64,000 nucleotides of DNA from Ilyomonas sp965277535 (GCA_965277535.1 OZ255825.1:62001-126000), one strand, 5' to 3'; shown: positions 8,714 through 16,458, counted from the stretch's first letter. Translations and numbers: made by a program. Notes: generated by a model from the letters alone, not told the origin.

Positions 8714-10369
8714 ATGCTGCAACGCTTACACATTCAGAACTACGCCATCATTGACGAAATTGAAATCAATTTCTCGCACAATCTGAACATCATTACCGGC
8801 GAAACCGGTGCTGGCAAAAGCATTTTAATGGGTGCGCTGAGTTTGATTTTGGGCGAGCGTGCTGATACTGCAGCGCTTATGTTTACCGATAAAAAATGCT
8901 TTGTTGAAGGCACGTTTGCGATAGACAATAAGCAAGAAGTAAAAGCCTTTTTGCAAACACATGAATTGGAGAACGAAGGAGAGTTGGTAATACGCAGGGA
9001 AATATTGCCCAGCGGTAAATCGAGAGGTTTTATTAATGATACCCCAGCTACCCTTTTTCAGTTGAAAGAACTGGCTTCCTTGCTGGTTGATTTGCACCGT
9101 CAATTTGATACGTTAGAACTGGGCGATTCCGATTTTCAACGCGAAGTGATAGATGCTTTGGCGAAGAATGAAGAAGCTTTGGTTTTGTATCAAAATGTAT
9201 TTCGCGAATGGCAAAAACAGCAGCGTCAATTGGAAGAACTGCTGCAGCAAAAAGCTTCCTTTACAAAAGAATTTGATTTTAATAATTTTTTGTTTAAAGA
9301 ATTAAATGATGCAGCTTTTAAAGAAGGAGAATTGGAAGAATTAGACGCTGAATTGCAACTCTTGAGCAATGCGGAAGAAATCAAAACATCACTTTCCAAA
9401 AGCTATTATACGCTGCGCGAAGGCGAAGAGCCCATTGTTTCAACCTTGAAGCAACTGGCTAACGAATTACAGCACTATCAATCGTTTCATGCACAATTGC
9501 CTTCCTTAATTCAACGCCTGCAAAGCGCACAAATTGAACTTCAGGACATTGCCGATGAAGTGGAAAGTATTAACGATGCTGTACACTTTGATGCCAAACG
9601 TATTGACTGGATCAATGAACGGTTGGCTTTGGGTTATAAACTATTAAAGAAACATGGTTTATCCAACACATTTGAACTGTTGCAATTGCAAAGCGAATTG
9701 GAGCAAAAGCTGCAAGCTGTTTTAAATATAGACGAGACAATTGCCGCAAAAGAAAAAGAAGTAAGTGTTTTGTTTACAAAAGCAATGCAAGCCGCAAAAC
9801 AGCTATCAGAAAAACGGCAAAAACAAACCGAACCGCTGGCAAAAGAAGTTACCCGTTTGCTCACACAAGTCGGTATGCCGAATGCCCGTTTGAAAGTGCA
9901 AATCACTGAAACTGCATTGCACATTTTTGGCAACAACAATATCGAGTTTTTGTTTGATGCCAACAACAGCAACCGTTTCGAGCCACTGCGCAAAGTGGCA
10001 AGCGGTGGCGAATTGAGCCGGTTGATGCTATGCATTAAATCGCTGGTAGCGCAAAGCATTGATTTGCCCACCATGATTTTTGATGAAATAGATACCGGCA
10101 TTTCCGGCGAAGCGGCAAAGCAGGTTGGCATTATCATGAAAAGCCTGGCAACGCAACGACAAGTAATTGCCATCACACATCAGCCACAGATTGCGGGCAG
10201 GGCAGATTCTCATTTTTTTGTGTATAAACAAATTAAAAACGACACTATTAAAACCAATATCCGCCTTCTTTCGCAGGCAGAAAGAATTACTACCATCGCA
10301 CAAATGTTAAGCGGCGAAAAACCCACTGCTGCTGCATTAGAGAATGCAAGAGAGATGGTGTTAAACTAA
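8714..10369 (+). CDS. recN: DNA repair protein RecN
   Basis: 551 residues, full length. RecN is an SMC-like ATPase of double-strand break repair, acting on chromosomal DNA with RecA. Visible are Walker A (ITGETGAGKSILMGAL, about 28-43), a long central coiled coil (about 155-370, rich in E, Q, K and L), the ABC signature ASGGELSRLMLCIK, Walker B TMIFDEIDTGISGEAAK, and the switch His in VIAITHQPQIA. It is read alone in the + direction. The flanking gap 10370-10543 shows no gene. Confidence 0.96.
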   Translation: MLQRLHIQNYAIIDEIEINFSHNLNIITGETGAGKSILMGALSLILGERADTAALMFTDKKCFVEGTFAIDNKQEVKAFLQTHELENEGELVIRREILPSGKSRGFINDTPATLFQLKELASLLVDLHRQFDTLELGDSDFQREVIDALAKNEEALVLYQNVFREWQKQQRQLEELLQQKASFTKEFDFNNFLFKELNDAAFKEGELEELDAELQLLSNAEEIKTSLSKSYYTLREGEEPIVSTLKQLANELQHYQSFHAQLPSLIQRLQSAQIELQDIADEVESINDAVHFDAKRIDWINERLALGYKLLKKHGLSNTFELLQLQSELEQKLQAVLNIDETIAAKEKEVSVLFTKAMQAAKQLSEKRQKQTEPLAKEVTRLLTQVGMPNARLKVQITETALHIFGNNNIEFLFDANNSNRFEPLRKVASGGELSRLMLCIKSLVAQSIDLPTMIFDEIDTGISGEAAKQVGIIMKSLATQRQVIAITHQPQIAGRADSHFFVYKQIKNDTIKTNIRLLSQAERITTIAQMLSGEKPTAAALENAREMVLN

Positions 10370-10543
10370 ACTGCAATTAGTGTAAATAACACGTTGCAGT
10401 TTTGCCTGTTGAGATAAAACCACTACATTAAAATGCACTTAAAATCTCATTTTAAAAACGATTATTGATATTAGGTTGCACCATCGTTCTTTACTTTGCT
10501 CAATTAAACACTAATGAAAGGCTAAGCTATTTCTTCACTTAAT

Positions 10544-11797
10544 TTGATCAACGTTTTGATAAAAGACATTTATGAATTTTTCAGCCATCTTTTCGATACA
10601 GAGGGTTGGGTTGCACGGTGGGTTTGCGGAAGGTGGACGCCGCAATTGGGATGGACTTATATTATCTCAAGTCTTTTAATTGGTGCAGCTTATTTTGCCA
10701 TTCCTTTTATTTTGTTTCGCTTCATTAAAAAGCGAAAAGACATTCTTCCCTTCGACGGCATCTTCTGGCTTTTTATTCTTTTTATTTTCTCATGCGGCAT
10801 CACTCACTTTGCCGATGCCACTATGTTTTGGTATCCCGCTTATCGCTTTTCGGCAATTGTTCTTTTGATTACTGCAATTGTTTCCTGGATAGCTGTGTTT
10901 GGTTTGTTTAAAGTAATTCCGGCAGCATTAAAATTCAAATCGCCTGCGCAGTTGGAAGGCATCATTACGCAGCGAACAGAAGACCTTAAAAAAAAGAATG
11001 AAGAATTGTTGTCGCTGAATGAACGCTTATTGGAATCAAGCGAAAAAACAGAAACCCTAATGCGCCAGAAAGATGAATTTCTTAACATCGCGAGCCATGA
11101 ATTAAAGACGCCGATAACAAGCATAAAAGTAACGGTGCAACTGCTGGAAAGTTTAGTTGAAAACAAAGAAAATACGGATGCAATTTTTGCGTTGGCAGGC
11201 AAAGCGAATAAGCAAATTAACAAGCTTACTTCATTAATTGAAGACCTGCTCGACATGACAAAAATACAAGCCGGCAAGCTACAGTTAGACAAGGATTTGT
11301 TTGCTGTATCAACGGCTTTGCGGGAATGGGTTGATGGAGCTAACTTTCATGGTAACACTCATCAGATTGTGATAGAAACCGATGAAGAATATTGGATTGA
11401 AGGAGACAAAAATCGTTTAGAACAAGTGCTTGTAAACCTTTTATCAAATGCTGTAAAATATTCTCCCGATACAGATAAGATTGTAATAAAATATGCAAAA
11501 CAAAACGATGTTATAAAAGTATCTGTTACCGATTTTGGTATTGGCATTCCGTCCGATAAACTGCCCTTTGTTTTTGACCGTTTTTTTCGTGCCAAGGATG
11601 ATCATACTTTTTCAGGATTGGGACTTGGGTTATATATTTCATCAGAAATTATAAAACAACATGGTGGCATAATGGGGGTTGAAAGTGAAGAAAATAAAGG
11701 CTCCTGTTTTTGGTTCACTTTACCTTTGGCTTTGCAGTCACTTACGGCTTTCTCTCTTCAAACAAAATCAATGCATTTGAAAGATCGGGAGAATTAA
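10544..11797 (+). CDS. membrane histidine kinase with ethylene-receptor-like sensor domain
   Basis: 417 residues. Three transmembrane segments (about 37-58, 70-90, 98-125) form a domain like the ethylene-binding region of plant ETR1 and its bacterial relatives: AAYFAIP, then SCGITHFADA, then SPAQLEG at the end. The ETR1 copper ligands Cys65 and His69 are kept (CGITH), as are the equivalents of Y32, I35, P36 and I62. The D25 position is Ser (IISSLL). A short coiled coil leads to HisKA (IASHELKTPITSIK) and HATPase_c (LVNLLSNAVKYS, VTDFGIGIP, GLGLGLYIS). No response regulator is adjacent. The start is TTG at 10544, since no in-frame ATG precedes the conserved FDTEGWVARWVCG segment. A copper- or ethylene-type signal is inference. 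Confidence 0.88.
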   Translation: MINVLIKDIYEFFSHLFDTEGWVARWVCGRWTPQLGWTYIISSLLIGAAYFAIPFILFRFIKKRKDILPFDGIFWLFILFIFSCGITHFADATMFWYPAYRFSAIVLLITAIVSWIAVFGLFKVIPAALKFKSPAQLEGIITQRTEDLKKKNEELLSLNERLLESSEKTETLMRQKDEFLNIASHELKTPITSIKVTVQLLESLVENKENTDAIFALAGKANKQINKLTSLIEDLLDMTKIQAGKLQLDKDLFAVSTALREWVDGANFHGNTHQIVIETDEEYWIEGDKNRLEQVLVNLLSNAVKYSPDTDKIVIKYAKQNDVIKVSVTDFGIGIPSDKLPFVFDRFFRAKDDHTFSGLGLGLYISSEIIKQHGGIMGVESEENKGSCFWFTLPLALQSLTAFSLQTKSMHLKDREN

Positions 11798-11858
11798 AAT
11801 CGCGCCTTCATTTTCAAAATTGCTTTTCTTTGTTTTCAATTATTAAATCAACATTGTT

Positions 11859-12674
11859 ATGTCGTATAATTTGCTACAAGGAAAAAAAGGAATCATTTTC
11901 GGTGCGTTGAACGATCAATCTATTGCCTGGAGAGTTGCCCAAAAATGTTATGAAGAAGGTGCACAACTTGTACTTACCAACGCTCCCATTGCTATGCGCA
12001 TGGGCGAAATTAACAACCTTGCTAAAGAATGCGGTAACGCACCTGTAATAGCTGCTGATGTTACCAGCAATGAGGATATGAAAAACCTTATCACTAAAAG
12101 CATGGAGCATTTTGGCGGGCAGATTGATTTCATTCTTCATAGCGTGGGCATGAGCATGAATATGCGCAAAAACAATTCTTATACAAACCTGAACTACGAT
12201 TTCACTCATAAAACAATGGACATTTCTGCCATGAGCCTTCATCGCTTGCTGCAACTGTGTTATAACTTGGATGCTATTAAAGAATGGGGAAGTGTAGTGG
12301 CATTAACATACATTGCGGGGCAACGTGTGTTCCCTGATTATAATGAAATGGCTGATGCAAAAGCGTTCCTCGAAAGTATCGCCCGCAGCTTCGGTTATCA
12401 GTATGCCAAAAAGAACAAAGTACGCATCAACACCGTATCACAATCGCCAACCCGCACTACGGCCGGAAGTGGCGTTAAGGGTTTCGATGGCTTTATTTCT
12501 TATGCTGAAAAAATGAGTCCGCTGGGAAATGCAACTGCAGAAGATTGTGCGAACTATTGCGTTACCCTTTTCTCTGATTTGACACGAATGGTTACGATGC
12601 AAAATTTGTTTCACGATGGCGGGTTTTCATTTACCGGCGTTTCTGCTGAAGTAATTGAGCAAATGGAAAAATGA
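11859..12674 (+). CDS. fabI: enoyl-[acyl-carrier-protein] reductase (NADH)
   Basis: 271 residues. It catalyses the last reduction of each fatty-acid elongation cycle in the cytoplasm. It has the FabI form of the SDR fold: N-terminal nucleotide loop GIIFGALNDQSIAWRVA, DFILHSVGMSM, and the catalytic Tyr and Lys in YIAGQRVFPDYNEMADAKAF (Y-x6-K spacing as in FabI), followed by INTVSQSPTRTTAGSGV. Length and motifs are complete. The stop codon overlaps the first base of the 7-base repeat array that fills the start of the downstream gap. Confidence 0.95.
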   Translation: MSYNLLQGKKGIIFGALNDQSIAWRVAQKCYEEGAQLVLTNAPIAMRMGEINNLAKECGNAPVIAADVTSNEDMKNLITKSMEHFGGQIDFILHSVGMSMNMRKNNSYTNLNYDFTHKTMDISAMSLHRLLQLCYNLDAIKEWGSVVALTYIAGQRVFPDYNEMADAKAFLESIARSFGYQYAKKNKVRINTVSQSPTRTTAGSGVKGFDGFISYAEKMSPLGNATAEDCANYCVTLFSDLTRMVTMQNLFHDGGFSFTGVSAEVIEQMEK

Positions 12675-12729
12675 AGGTTTAAGGAACAAGAATCAAGATT
12701 CAAGAAACAAGACTTAGAATTCAAGAGAT
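12674..12729 (+). repeat. phased 7-base repeat array (AAGNNNC type), left arm
   Basis: About eight contiguous 7-base units start within the fabI stop codon, for example AAGGAAC, AAGAATC, AAGATTC and AAGAAAC, with one unit degenerate (AGAATTC). Together with the inverted array at 12911-12972 it frames a 180-base spacer containing a terminator. Confidence 0.8.
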
Positions 12730-12739
12730 AACAAATAGT

Positions 12740-12773
12740 AAACCTTTGGTTTGAACAGCCAAAGGTTTTTTTA
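12740..12773 (+). terminator. rho-independent terminator after fabI
   Basis: Stem AACCTTTGG / CCAAAGGTT, loop of about 9 bases, then a run of seven T. The rest of the 312-base gap 12675-12987 holds the two 7-base arrays; 12774-12910 shows nothing I can name. Confidence 0.8.
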
Positions 12774-12910
12774 TTGATACCAAAAAGAGGAGGCATTTGT
12801 ACTTAGCCAGAACAGCGGACAAAGCGTACAAGAGTGCGACGCAACGATCCTCAATCGGAGTTGCAAAAGCTCGTAACATAAAACTATATTTTGTTGTTTG
12901 TATTAAAGTG

Positions 12911-12972
12911 TTGCTCCTTGTTCCTTGAATCTTGTTTCTTGTATCTTGAATCTTGAATCTTGTTCTTGAACC
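12911..12972 (+). repeat. phased 7-base repeat array (TTGNNNC type), right arm
   Basis: Seven contiguous units of the form TTGNNNC (TTGTTCC, TTGAATC, TTGTTTC, TTGTATC, TTGAATC twice and so on), then one 6-base unit and a final TTGAACC. This is the reverse complement type of the array at 12674-12729. It ends four bases before the holA promoter box. Confidence 0.8.
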
Positions 12973-12975
12973 TTT

Positions 12976-12983
12976 TATCTTTG
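12976..12983 (+). promoter_or_regulatory. -7 promoter box of holA
   Basis: TATCTTTG, an exact TAnnTTTG match, only four bases before the ATG at 12988, implying a very short or absent leader. It directly abuts the 7-base repeat array. Confidence 0.6.
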
Positions 12984-12987
12984 CTAT

Positions 12988-13986
12988 ATGTCTGCCGAAA
13001 GCATTATCAACGATTGGAAGAAGAACAATTTTAAACCTATTTACTGGCTGGAAGGCGATGAATCGTACTTCATTGATGAAGTGATAAATTATGCCGAGCA
13101 CAAGATTCTAAACGAAAGCGAAGCCGGTTTTAATTTGACGGTTTTTTATGGCAAAGACGCTGAATGGGCTTCGGTTGTAAATGCTTGTCGGCGCTATCCG
13201 ATGTTTGCAGAACGGCAGGTGGTTTTGCTGAAAGAAGCACAACACATGCGCGACGTTGACAAGCTGGAAAGCTATGTTGAAAAGCCTTTGCCATCAACGG
13301 TTTTGGTGATTGGCTATAAAGACAAAAAATTAGATGCGCGGACAAAATTTTCGAAGCTGATAAAGAAAAATGGCGTGATACTAAACAGCCCGAAATTGAA
13401 AGATTACGAGCTGCCGGCATGGACGAGCAGCTACATTCAAAACCAGGGTTTGACTCTCACTCACAAAGGCTTGCAAATGCTGGTTGATAATATCGGCTCC
13501 GATCTTTCACGTATTGCTAATGAAGTAGATAAGCTTGTCATCAATTTAAAAGGAAGAAAGAATATTACCGAAGAAGACATTGAACAATACATCGGCATCA
13601 GCAAAGAGTTTAATCCTTTTGAATTGCAGGATGCGTTGGGAAAAAAAGACATGGCAAAAGCGGTTCGCATCATTCAATATTTTGCTCACAATCCAAAAGC
13701 CGGACCGATACAACTGGTATTGCCAACGCTGTACAATTATTTCAGTAAAGTATATGCGATTTATGCGCTGGAAGACAAAAGCGAAAAGAAAGTCGCTTCC
13801 CTTTTTTACAACAATTTTTATGCTGCTAAACAAGCTTTGCAAACCTCAGCTTTGTATGGCGCCGCGGGTGTTGAAAAAGTATTGTTGCTTTTACATCAAT
13901 ATAATTTGCGCAGCATCGGCATTGGCGATACCGGAACTGATGATGCCGATCTAATGAAAGAGTTAGCGGTGAAGATGATGAGCTGA
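12988..13986 (+). CDS. holA: DNA polymerase III subunit delta
   Basis: 332 residues. HolA is the clamp-loader subunit that opens the sliding clamp during replication. The N-terminal AAA-like region shows IYWLEGDESYFIDEVINYAE-type sequence (YWLEGDESYFIDEV), RRYPMFAERQVVLLKEAQ, and LVIGYKDKKLDARTKFSK. The middle domain has GSDLSRIANEVDKL and the C-terminal domain FNPFELQDALGKKDMAKA. As usual for delta, no Walker A motif is present. It is convergent with ribF across a hairpin repeat. Confidence 0.93.
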   Translation: MSAESIINDWKKNNFKPIYWLEGDESYFIDEVINYAEHKILNESEAGFNLTVFYGKDAEWASVVNACRRYPMFAERQVVLLKEAQHMRDVDKLESYVEKPLPSTVLVIGYKDKKLDARTKFSKLIKKNGVILNSPKLKDYELPAWTSSYIQNQGLTLTHKGLQMLVDNIGSDLSRIANEVDKLVINLKGRKNITEEDIEQYIGISKEFNPFELQDALGKKDMAKAVRIIQYFAHNPKAGPIQLVLPTLYNYFSKVYAIYALEDKSEKKVASLFYNNFYAAKQALQTSALYGAAGVEKVLLLLHQYNLRSIGIGDTGTDDADLMKELAVKMMS

Positions 13987-13995
13987 TTTATTATT

Positions 13996-14064
13996 GTGAG
14001 TGAAAAGGTGAGTGATGAATGGTGAGTGAAAAGCACATACATTTTTTTACTATTCACCACTCAC
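13996..14064. repeat. 7-base-unit hairpin repeat between holA and ribF
   Basis: Left arm: GTGAGTG, a 5-base spacer, then GTGAGTG, ATGAATG and GTGAGTG in phase (14008-14028). Right arm: CTATTCA, CCACTCA (14050-14063). The arms pair over 16 bases (14008-14023 with 14049-14064) with two mismatches, around a T-rich loop. The ribF stop codon (14061-14063) lies inside the right arm. It may serve as a terminator for the convergent genes. It belongs to the same family as the arrays in ribF and purM. Confidence 0.75.
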
Positions 14065-15047
14065 GAATTATAACCATTCAAAATTGACAGTGATACCGCT
14101 TTGTCTTTTGCCAGTTGTTCGATCAAAGCAGCGAGGCTTTCAAACTTTTCTTCGGGACGTAAATATTTTACGAGACTAATGCGTACAATTTCTCCGTAAA
14201 TGTCTTTATCCCAATCAAAAATATTGACTTCAATAGTACGCCAGATACCATTCACAGTTGGATTCAAACCAATGCTCATCATACCTTTTAGTGAGTGGTA
14301 AGTAGTGAGAGGTGAGGCCGCTTTTTTACTCACCACTGACCGCTCACTACTTACCAGGTTCACTTCCACTGCATAAATACCATTGCCAGGCACAAGCTTT
14401 TCTTTGTCTTCGATTTCTATGTTTGCAGTTGGATAACCCAATGTTCTGCCCAATTGCTTACCCTCTACAACAATGCCTTCAAAAAAATAATCGTAACTTA
14501 AAAATTGATTGGCTGTTTTTACATCGCTGTTTAGCAAGGCATTTCTTATTTTGGTAGAAGAAACAATCACTTCATTCAACAGTTGTTCGGGAATTTCTTT
14601 TACCCGAAAGCCCAGTTTCGTTCCCCATTGCTCCAGCAGTTGATAATTGCCGCTTCTGCCCTTTCCAAATTTATGATCGTAACCGATGATGATGGTATGA
14701 GGATGAAAATGGGCGAATAAAAAGTTCTGAATGTACTCTTCTGCCGTTTGCGCTGCAAATGCTTCATCAAAAGGAATGACAATCAGATGATCAATAAAAA
14801 GCGCTTCGAGCAGTTCAGTTTTTTCTGATAACGTTGTTAGAATGGCAACGGGCGATTGACCGGCAACCACTTTGCGGGGATGCGGATGAAACGTAATGAT
14901 AATGGTTTCGCCATTCACTTTTTCCGCTTCGCTTTTTAATTGTTCAATAATTTTCCGATGCCCGGCATGAACGCCATCAAACGTTCCGATGGTGATAACC
15001 GCATTGCGAAAAGGAGGTAAAAAGGATAAATCTCTGTGCACCTGCAT
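14061..15047 (-). CDS. ribF: bifunctional riboflavin kinase / FAD synthetase
   Basis: 328 residues. It makes FMN from riboflavin and then FAD, in the cytoplasm. The N-terminal FAD synthetase domain (1-180) has ITIGTFDGVHAGHRKII and IIIGYDHKFGKGRSGN. The C-terminal flavokinase domain has GRTLGYPTANIE and KGMMSIGLNPTVNG. About 22 residues between VEVNL and LKGMM are encoded by a repeat of 7-base units (14290-14355), making the protein longer than the usual 305-315; the insert sits in a flavokinase-domain surface loop, so the enzyme is probably active. The stop codon lies in another hairpin of the same repeat family. A TATCTTTG box at 15056-15063 supports the start. Confidence 0.95.
   Translation of the reverse strand: MQVHRDLSFLPPFRNAVITIGTFDGVHAGHRKIIEQLKSEAEKVNGETIIITFHPHPRKVVAGQSPVAILTTLSEKTELLEALFIDHLIVIPFDEAFAAQTAEEYIQNFLFAHFHPHTIIIGYDHKFGKGRSGNYQLLEQWGTKLGFRVKEIPEQLLNEVIVSSTKIRNALLNSDVKTANQFLSYDYFFEGIVVEGKQLGRTLGYPTANIEIEDKEKLVPGNGIYAVEVNLVSSERSVVSKKAASPLTTYHSLKGMMSIGLNPTVNGIWRTIEVNIFDWDKDIYGEIVRISLVKYLRPEEKFESLAALIEQLAKDKAVSLSILNGYNS
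14290..14355. repeat. 7-base-unit inverted array inserted in frame in ribF
   Basis: Exactly four units of NGTNAGN (AGTGAGT, GGTAAGT, AGTGAGA, GGTGAGG), a 10-base linker CCGCTTTTTT, then exactly four units of NCTNACN (ACTCACC, ACTGACC, GCTCACT, ACTTACC). The total is 66 bases, or 22 codons, and the frame is kept. The arms GGTAAGTAGTGAG and CTCACTACTTACC pair perfectly over 13 bases. Confidence 0.9.
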
Positions 15048-15055
15048 AATCGAAA

Positions 15056-15063
15056 CAAAGATA
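15056..15063 (-). promoter_or_regulatory. -7 promoter box of ribF
   Basis: TATCTTTG on the minus strand, 8 bases before the ribF ATG at 15047. It fixes the start and implies a very short leader. Confidence 0.6.
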
Positions 15064-15078
15064 AGTATGAAGAAGAAG

Positions 15079-15111
15079 CCCCCAACCTCTAAAGGGGAGT
15101 TTGAAAGCAGG
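15079..15111 (+). repeat. CCCC/GGGG repeat, left copy (upstream of purM)
   Basis: The segment begins CCCCCAACCTCTAAAGGGG and continues AGTTTGAAAGCAGG. An inverted, diverged copy lies at 15181-15218. The pair encloses the purM promoter box and start codon. Confidence 0.65.
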
Positions 15112-15130
15112 TTTACTAATATTCATCCGT

Positions 15131-15138
15131 TACTTTTG
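15131..15138 (+). promoter_or_regulatory. -7 promoter box of purM
   Basis: TACTTTTG, a TAnnTTTG match 20 bases before the ATG at 15159. It lies between the two inverted CCCC/GGGG repeats. Confidence 0.55.
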
Positions 15139-15158
15139 CTAACATCTTTTATTAAATC

Positions 15159-16388
15159 ATGGCTACAAATAATGAAAAGGCTCAAAGCTCCCCTTTAGGG
15201 GCGGGGGGGCCTGCTTCCCTCTATTCTCAGCGCGGCGTATCGGCGCAAAAAGAAGACGTTCATGCCGCGATACAAAATTTGGATGCCGGCTTATATCCTT
15301 ACGCGTTTTGCAAGATGTATCCTGATTTCATCAGCGGTGATAACAATTTTGTAAACATCATGCACGCCGACGGCGCGGGAACCAAAAGCATTCTCGCTTA
15401 TTTGTATTGGAAAGAAACCGGCGACACAAGCGTTTGGAAAGGCATTGCACAAGATGCCGTGGCAATGAATTTAGATGATTTGCTTTGTGTGGGTGTTTGC
15501 GACAATGTACTGTTTTCATCAACCATTGACAGAAATAAAAAGCTGATTCCCGGCGAAGTGCTGAAAGCCATTATTGATGGCACACAGGAGTTTTTTGATT
15601 TACTGAAAACATTTGACGTCAACATTCAGTATCTCGGTGGCGAAACGGCAGATGTTGGCGATGTTGTTCGCACCATTGCCGTGAACGGAACAATGATGGC
15701 GCGGCAACACAAACTCAAACTCATCACAAACGATAAGATAAAAGCGGGTGACGTAATTGTTGGTTTCGCATCATTCGGACAAGCGACTTATGAAAGCGAA
15801 TACAACAGCGGTTTGGGAAGCAATGGTTTAACCAGCGCAAGGCATGACGTGCTGAGTAAAGGGTATGCTGAAAAATACCCCGAAACGTATGAACCAACAC
15901 TGAATGAAAACGTTGTTTATATCGGCAAAAACAAACTTACCGATTCACTCACTATTCACAATTCACCACTCACAATCGGTAAGCTCTTATTAAGCCCAAC
16001 ACGCACGTACGCACCGTTGATGAAAAGCTTATTGGACGCGCATTTCGGCGATATATATGGTGCGATTCATTGCAGCGGTGGCGGGCAAACAAAATGTATG
16101 AAATACCTGCCTTCGCCTATGAAAGTGGTGAAAAATAATTTGTTTACTCCACCACCAATTTTTGATTTGATTCAACAAAATTCGGGTGCTGATAATAAAG
16201 AAATGTACCAGGTGTTTAATATGGGGCACCGGCTGGAAATTTTTACAAATGAAGGAGCAGCAGAGGCGATGATTGCAATGGCGAGAGAATTAGGAATAGA
16301 AGCAAAGATTATCGGGCATACTGAAACTTCTGATCGTATGAAATTGGAACTGATAAGAGGTGATGAAGTGATTGAGTATGCCTATTAA
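15159..16388 (+). CDS. purM: phosphoribosylformylglycinamidine cyclo-ligase (AIR synthase)
   Basis: 409 residues. It closes the imidazole ring in de novo purine synthesis. PurM features are YSQRGVSAQKEDVHAAI near the N-terminus, MHADGAGTKSILAYLY, GGETADVGDVVRTIAVNG, and GGQTKCMKYLP in the C-terminal domain. Two parts are encoded by repeat DNA. About 14 residues after MATNN (EKAQSSPLGAGGPA) come from an inverted CCCC/GGGG repeat at 15181-15218. The loop TDSLTIHNSPLTIGK comes from 7-base units at 15936-15983. No later in-frame ATG could restore the normal N-terminus, so these residues are translated. A 17-base-pair terminator follows. Confidence 0.92.
   Translation: MATNNEKAQSSPLGAGGPASLYSQRGVSAQKEDVHAAIQNLDAGLYPYAFCKMYPDFISGDNNFVNIMHADGAGTKSILAYLYWKETGDTSVWKGIAQDAVAMNLDDLLCVGVCDNVLFSSTIDRNKKLIPGEVLKAIIDGTQEFFDLLKTFDVNIQYLGGETADVGDVVRTIAVNGTMMARQHKLKLITNDKIKAGDVIVGFASFGQATYESEYNSGLGSNGLTSARHDVLSKGYAEKYPETYEPTLNENVVYIGKNKLTDSLTIHNSPLTIGKLLLSPTRTYAPLMKSLLDAHFGDIYGAIHCSGGGQTKCMKYLPSPMKVVKNNLFTPPPIFDLIQQNSGADNKEMYQVFNMGHRLEIFTNEGAAEAMIAMARELGIEAKIIGHTETSDRMKLELIRGDEVIEYAY
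15181..15218 (-). repeat. CCCC/GGGG repeat, right copy (inside purM 5' end)
   Basis: It begins CTCAAAGCTCCCCTTTAGGG and runs into GCGGGGGGGCCTGCTTCC. It is an inverted relative of 15079-15111. It is translated as part of an N-terminal extension of PurM. Confidence 0.65.
15936..15983. repeat. 7-base-unit array with perfect 10-base inverted ends inside purM
   Basis: CTTACCGATT (15936-15945) and AATCGGTAAG (15974-15983) are exact reverse complements. Between them are exactly four 7-base units ending TCAC: CACTCAC, TATTCAC, AATTCAC, CACTCAC. The 48 bases are in frame with purM and encode a loop. Confidence 0.9.
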
Positions 16389-16407
16389 CAAAGCTCATTT
16401 TTTAGAC

Positions 16408-16452
16408 AAAACCAAAAGCAGCGTGAATATATAAAACGCTGCTTTTGGTTTT
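16408..16452. terminator. bidirectional terminator between purM and the M56-amidase gene
   Basis: Perfect 17-base arms AAAACCAAAAGCAGCGT and ACGCTGCTTTTGGTTTT around an 11-base loop. A- and T-rich edges allow termination on both strands. Confidence 0.88.
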
Positions 16453-16458
16453 ATCGAA

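Noticed and set aside
9634..10176. 180-codon open frame antisense to recN
   Set aside because: It covers the conserved ATPase end of recN on the other strand; Ser/Cys-rich with no family features.
12674..12972. CRISPR-like array
   Set aside because: Units are 7 bases with variable positions and no spacers of 25-40 bases, and no cas genes are present.
12721..13101. 126-codon minus-strand frame in the fabI-holA gap
   Set aside because: It is composed of the 7-base arrays, the terminator and antisense holA sequence.
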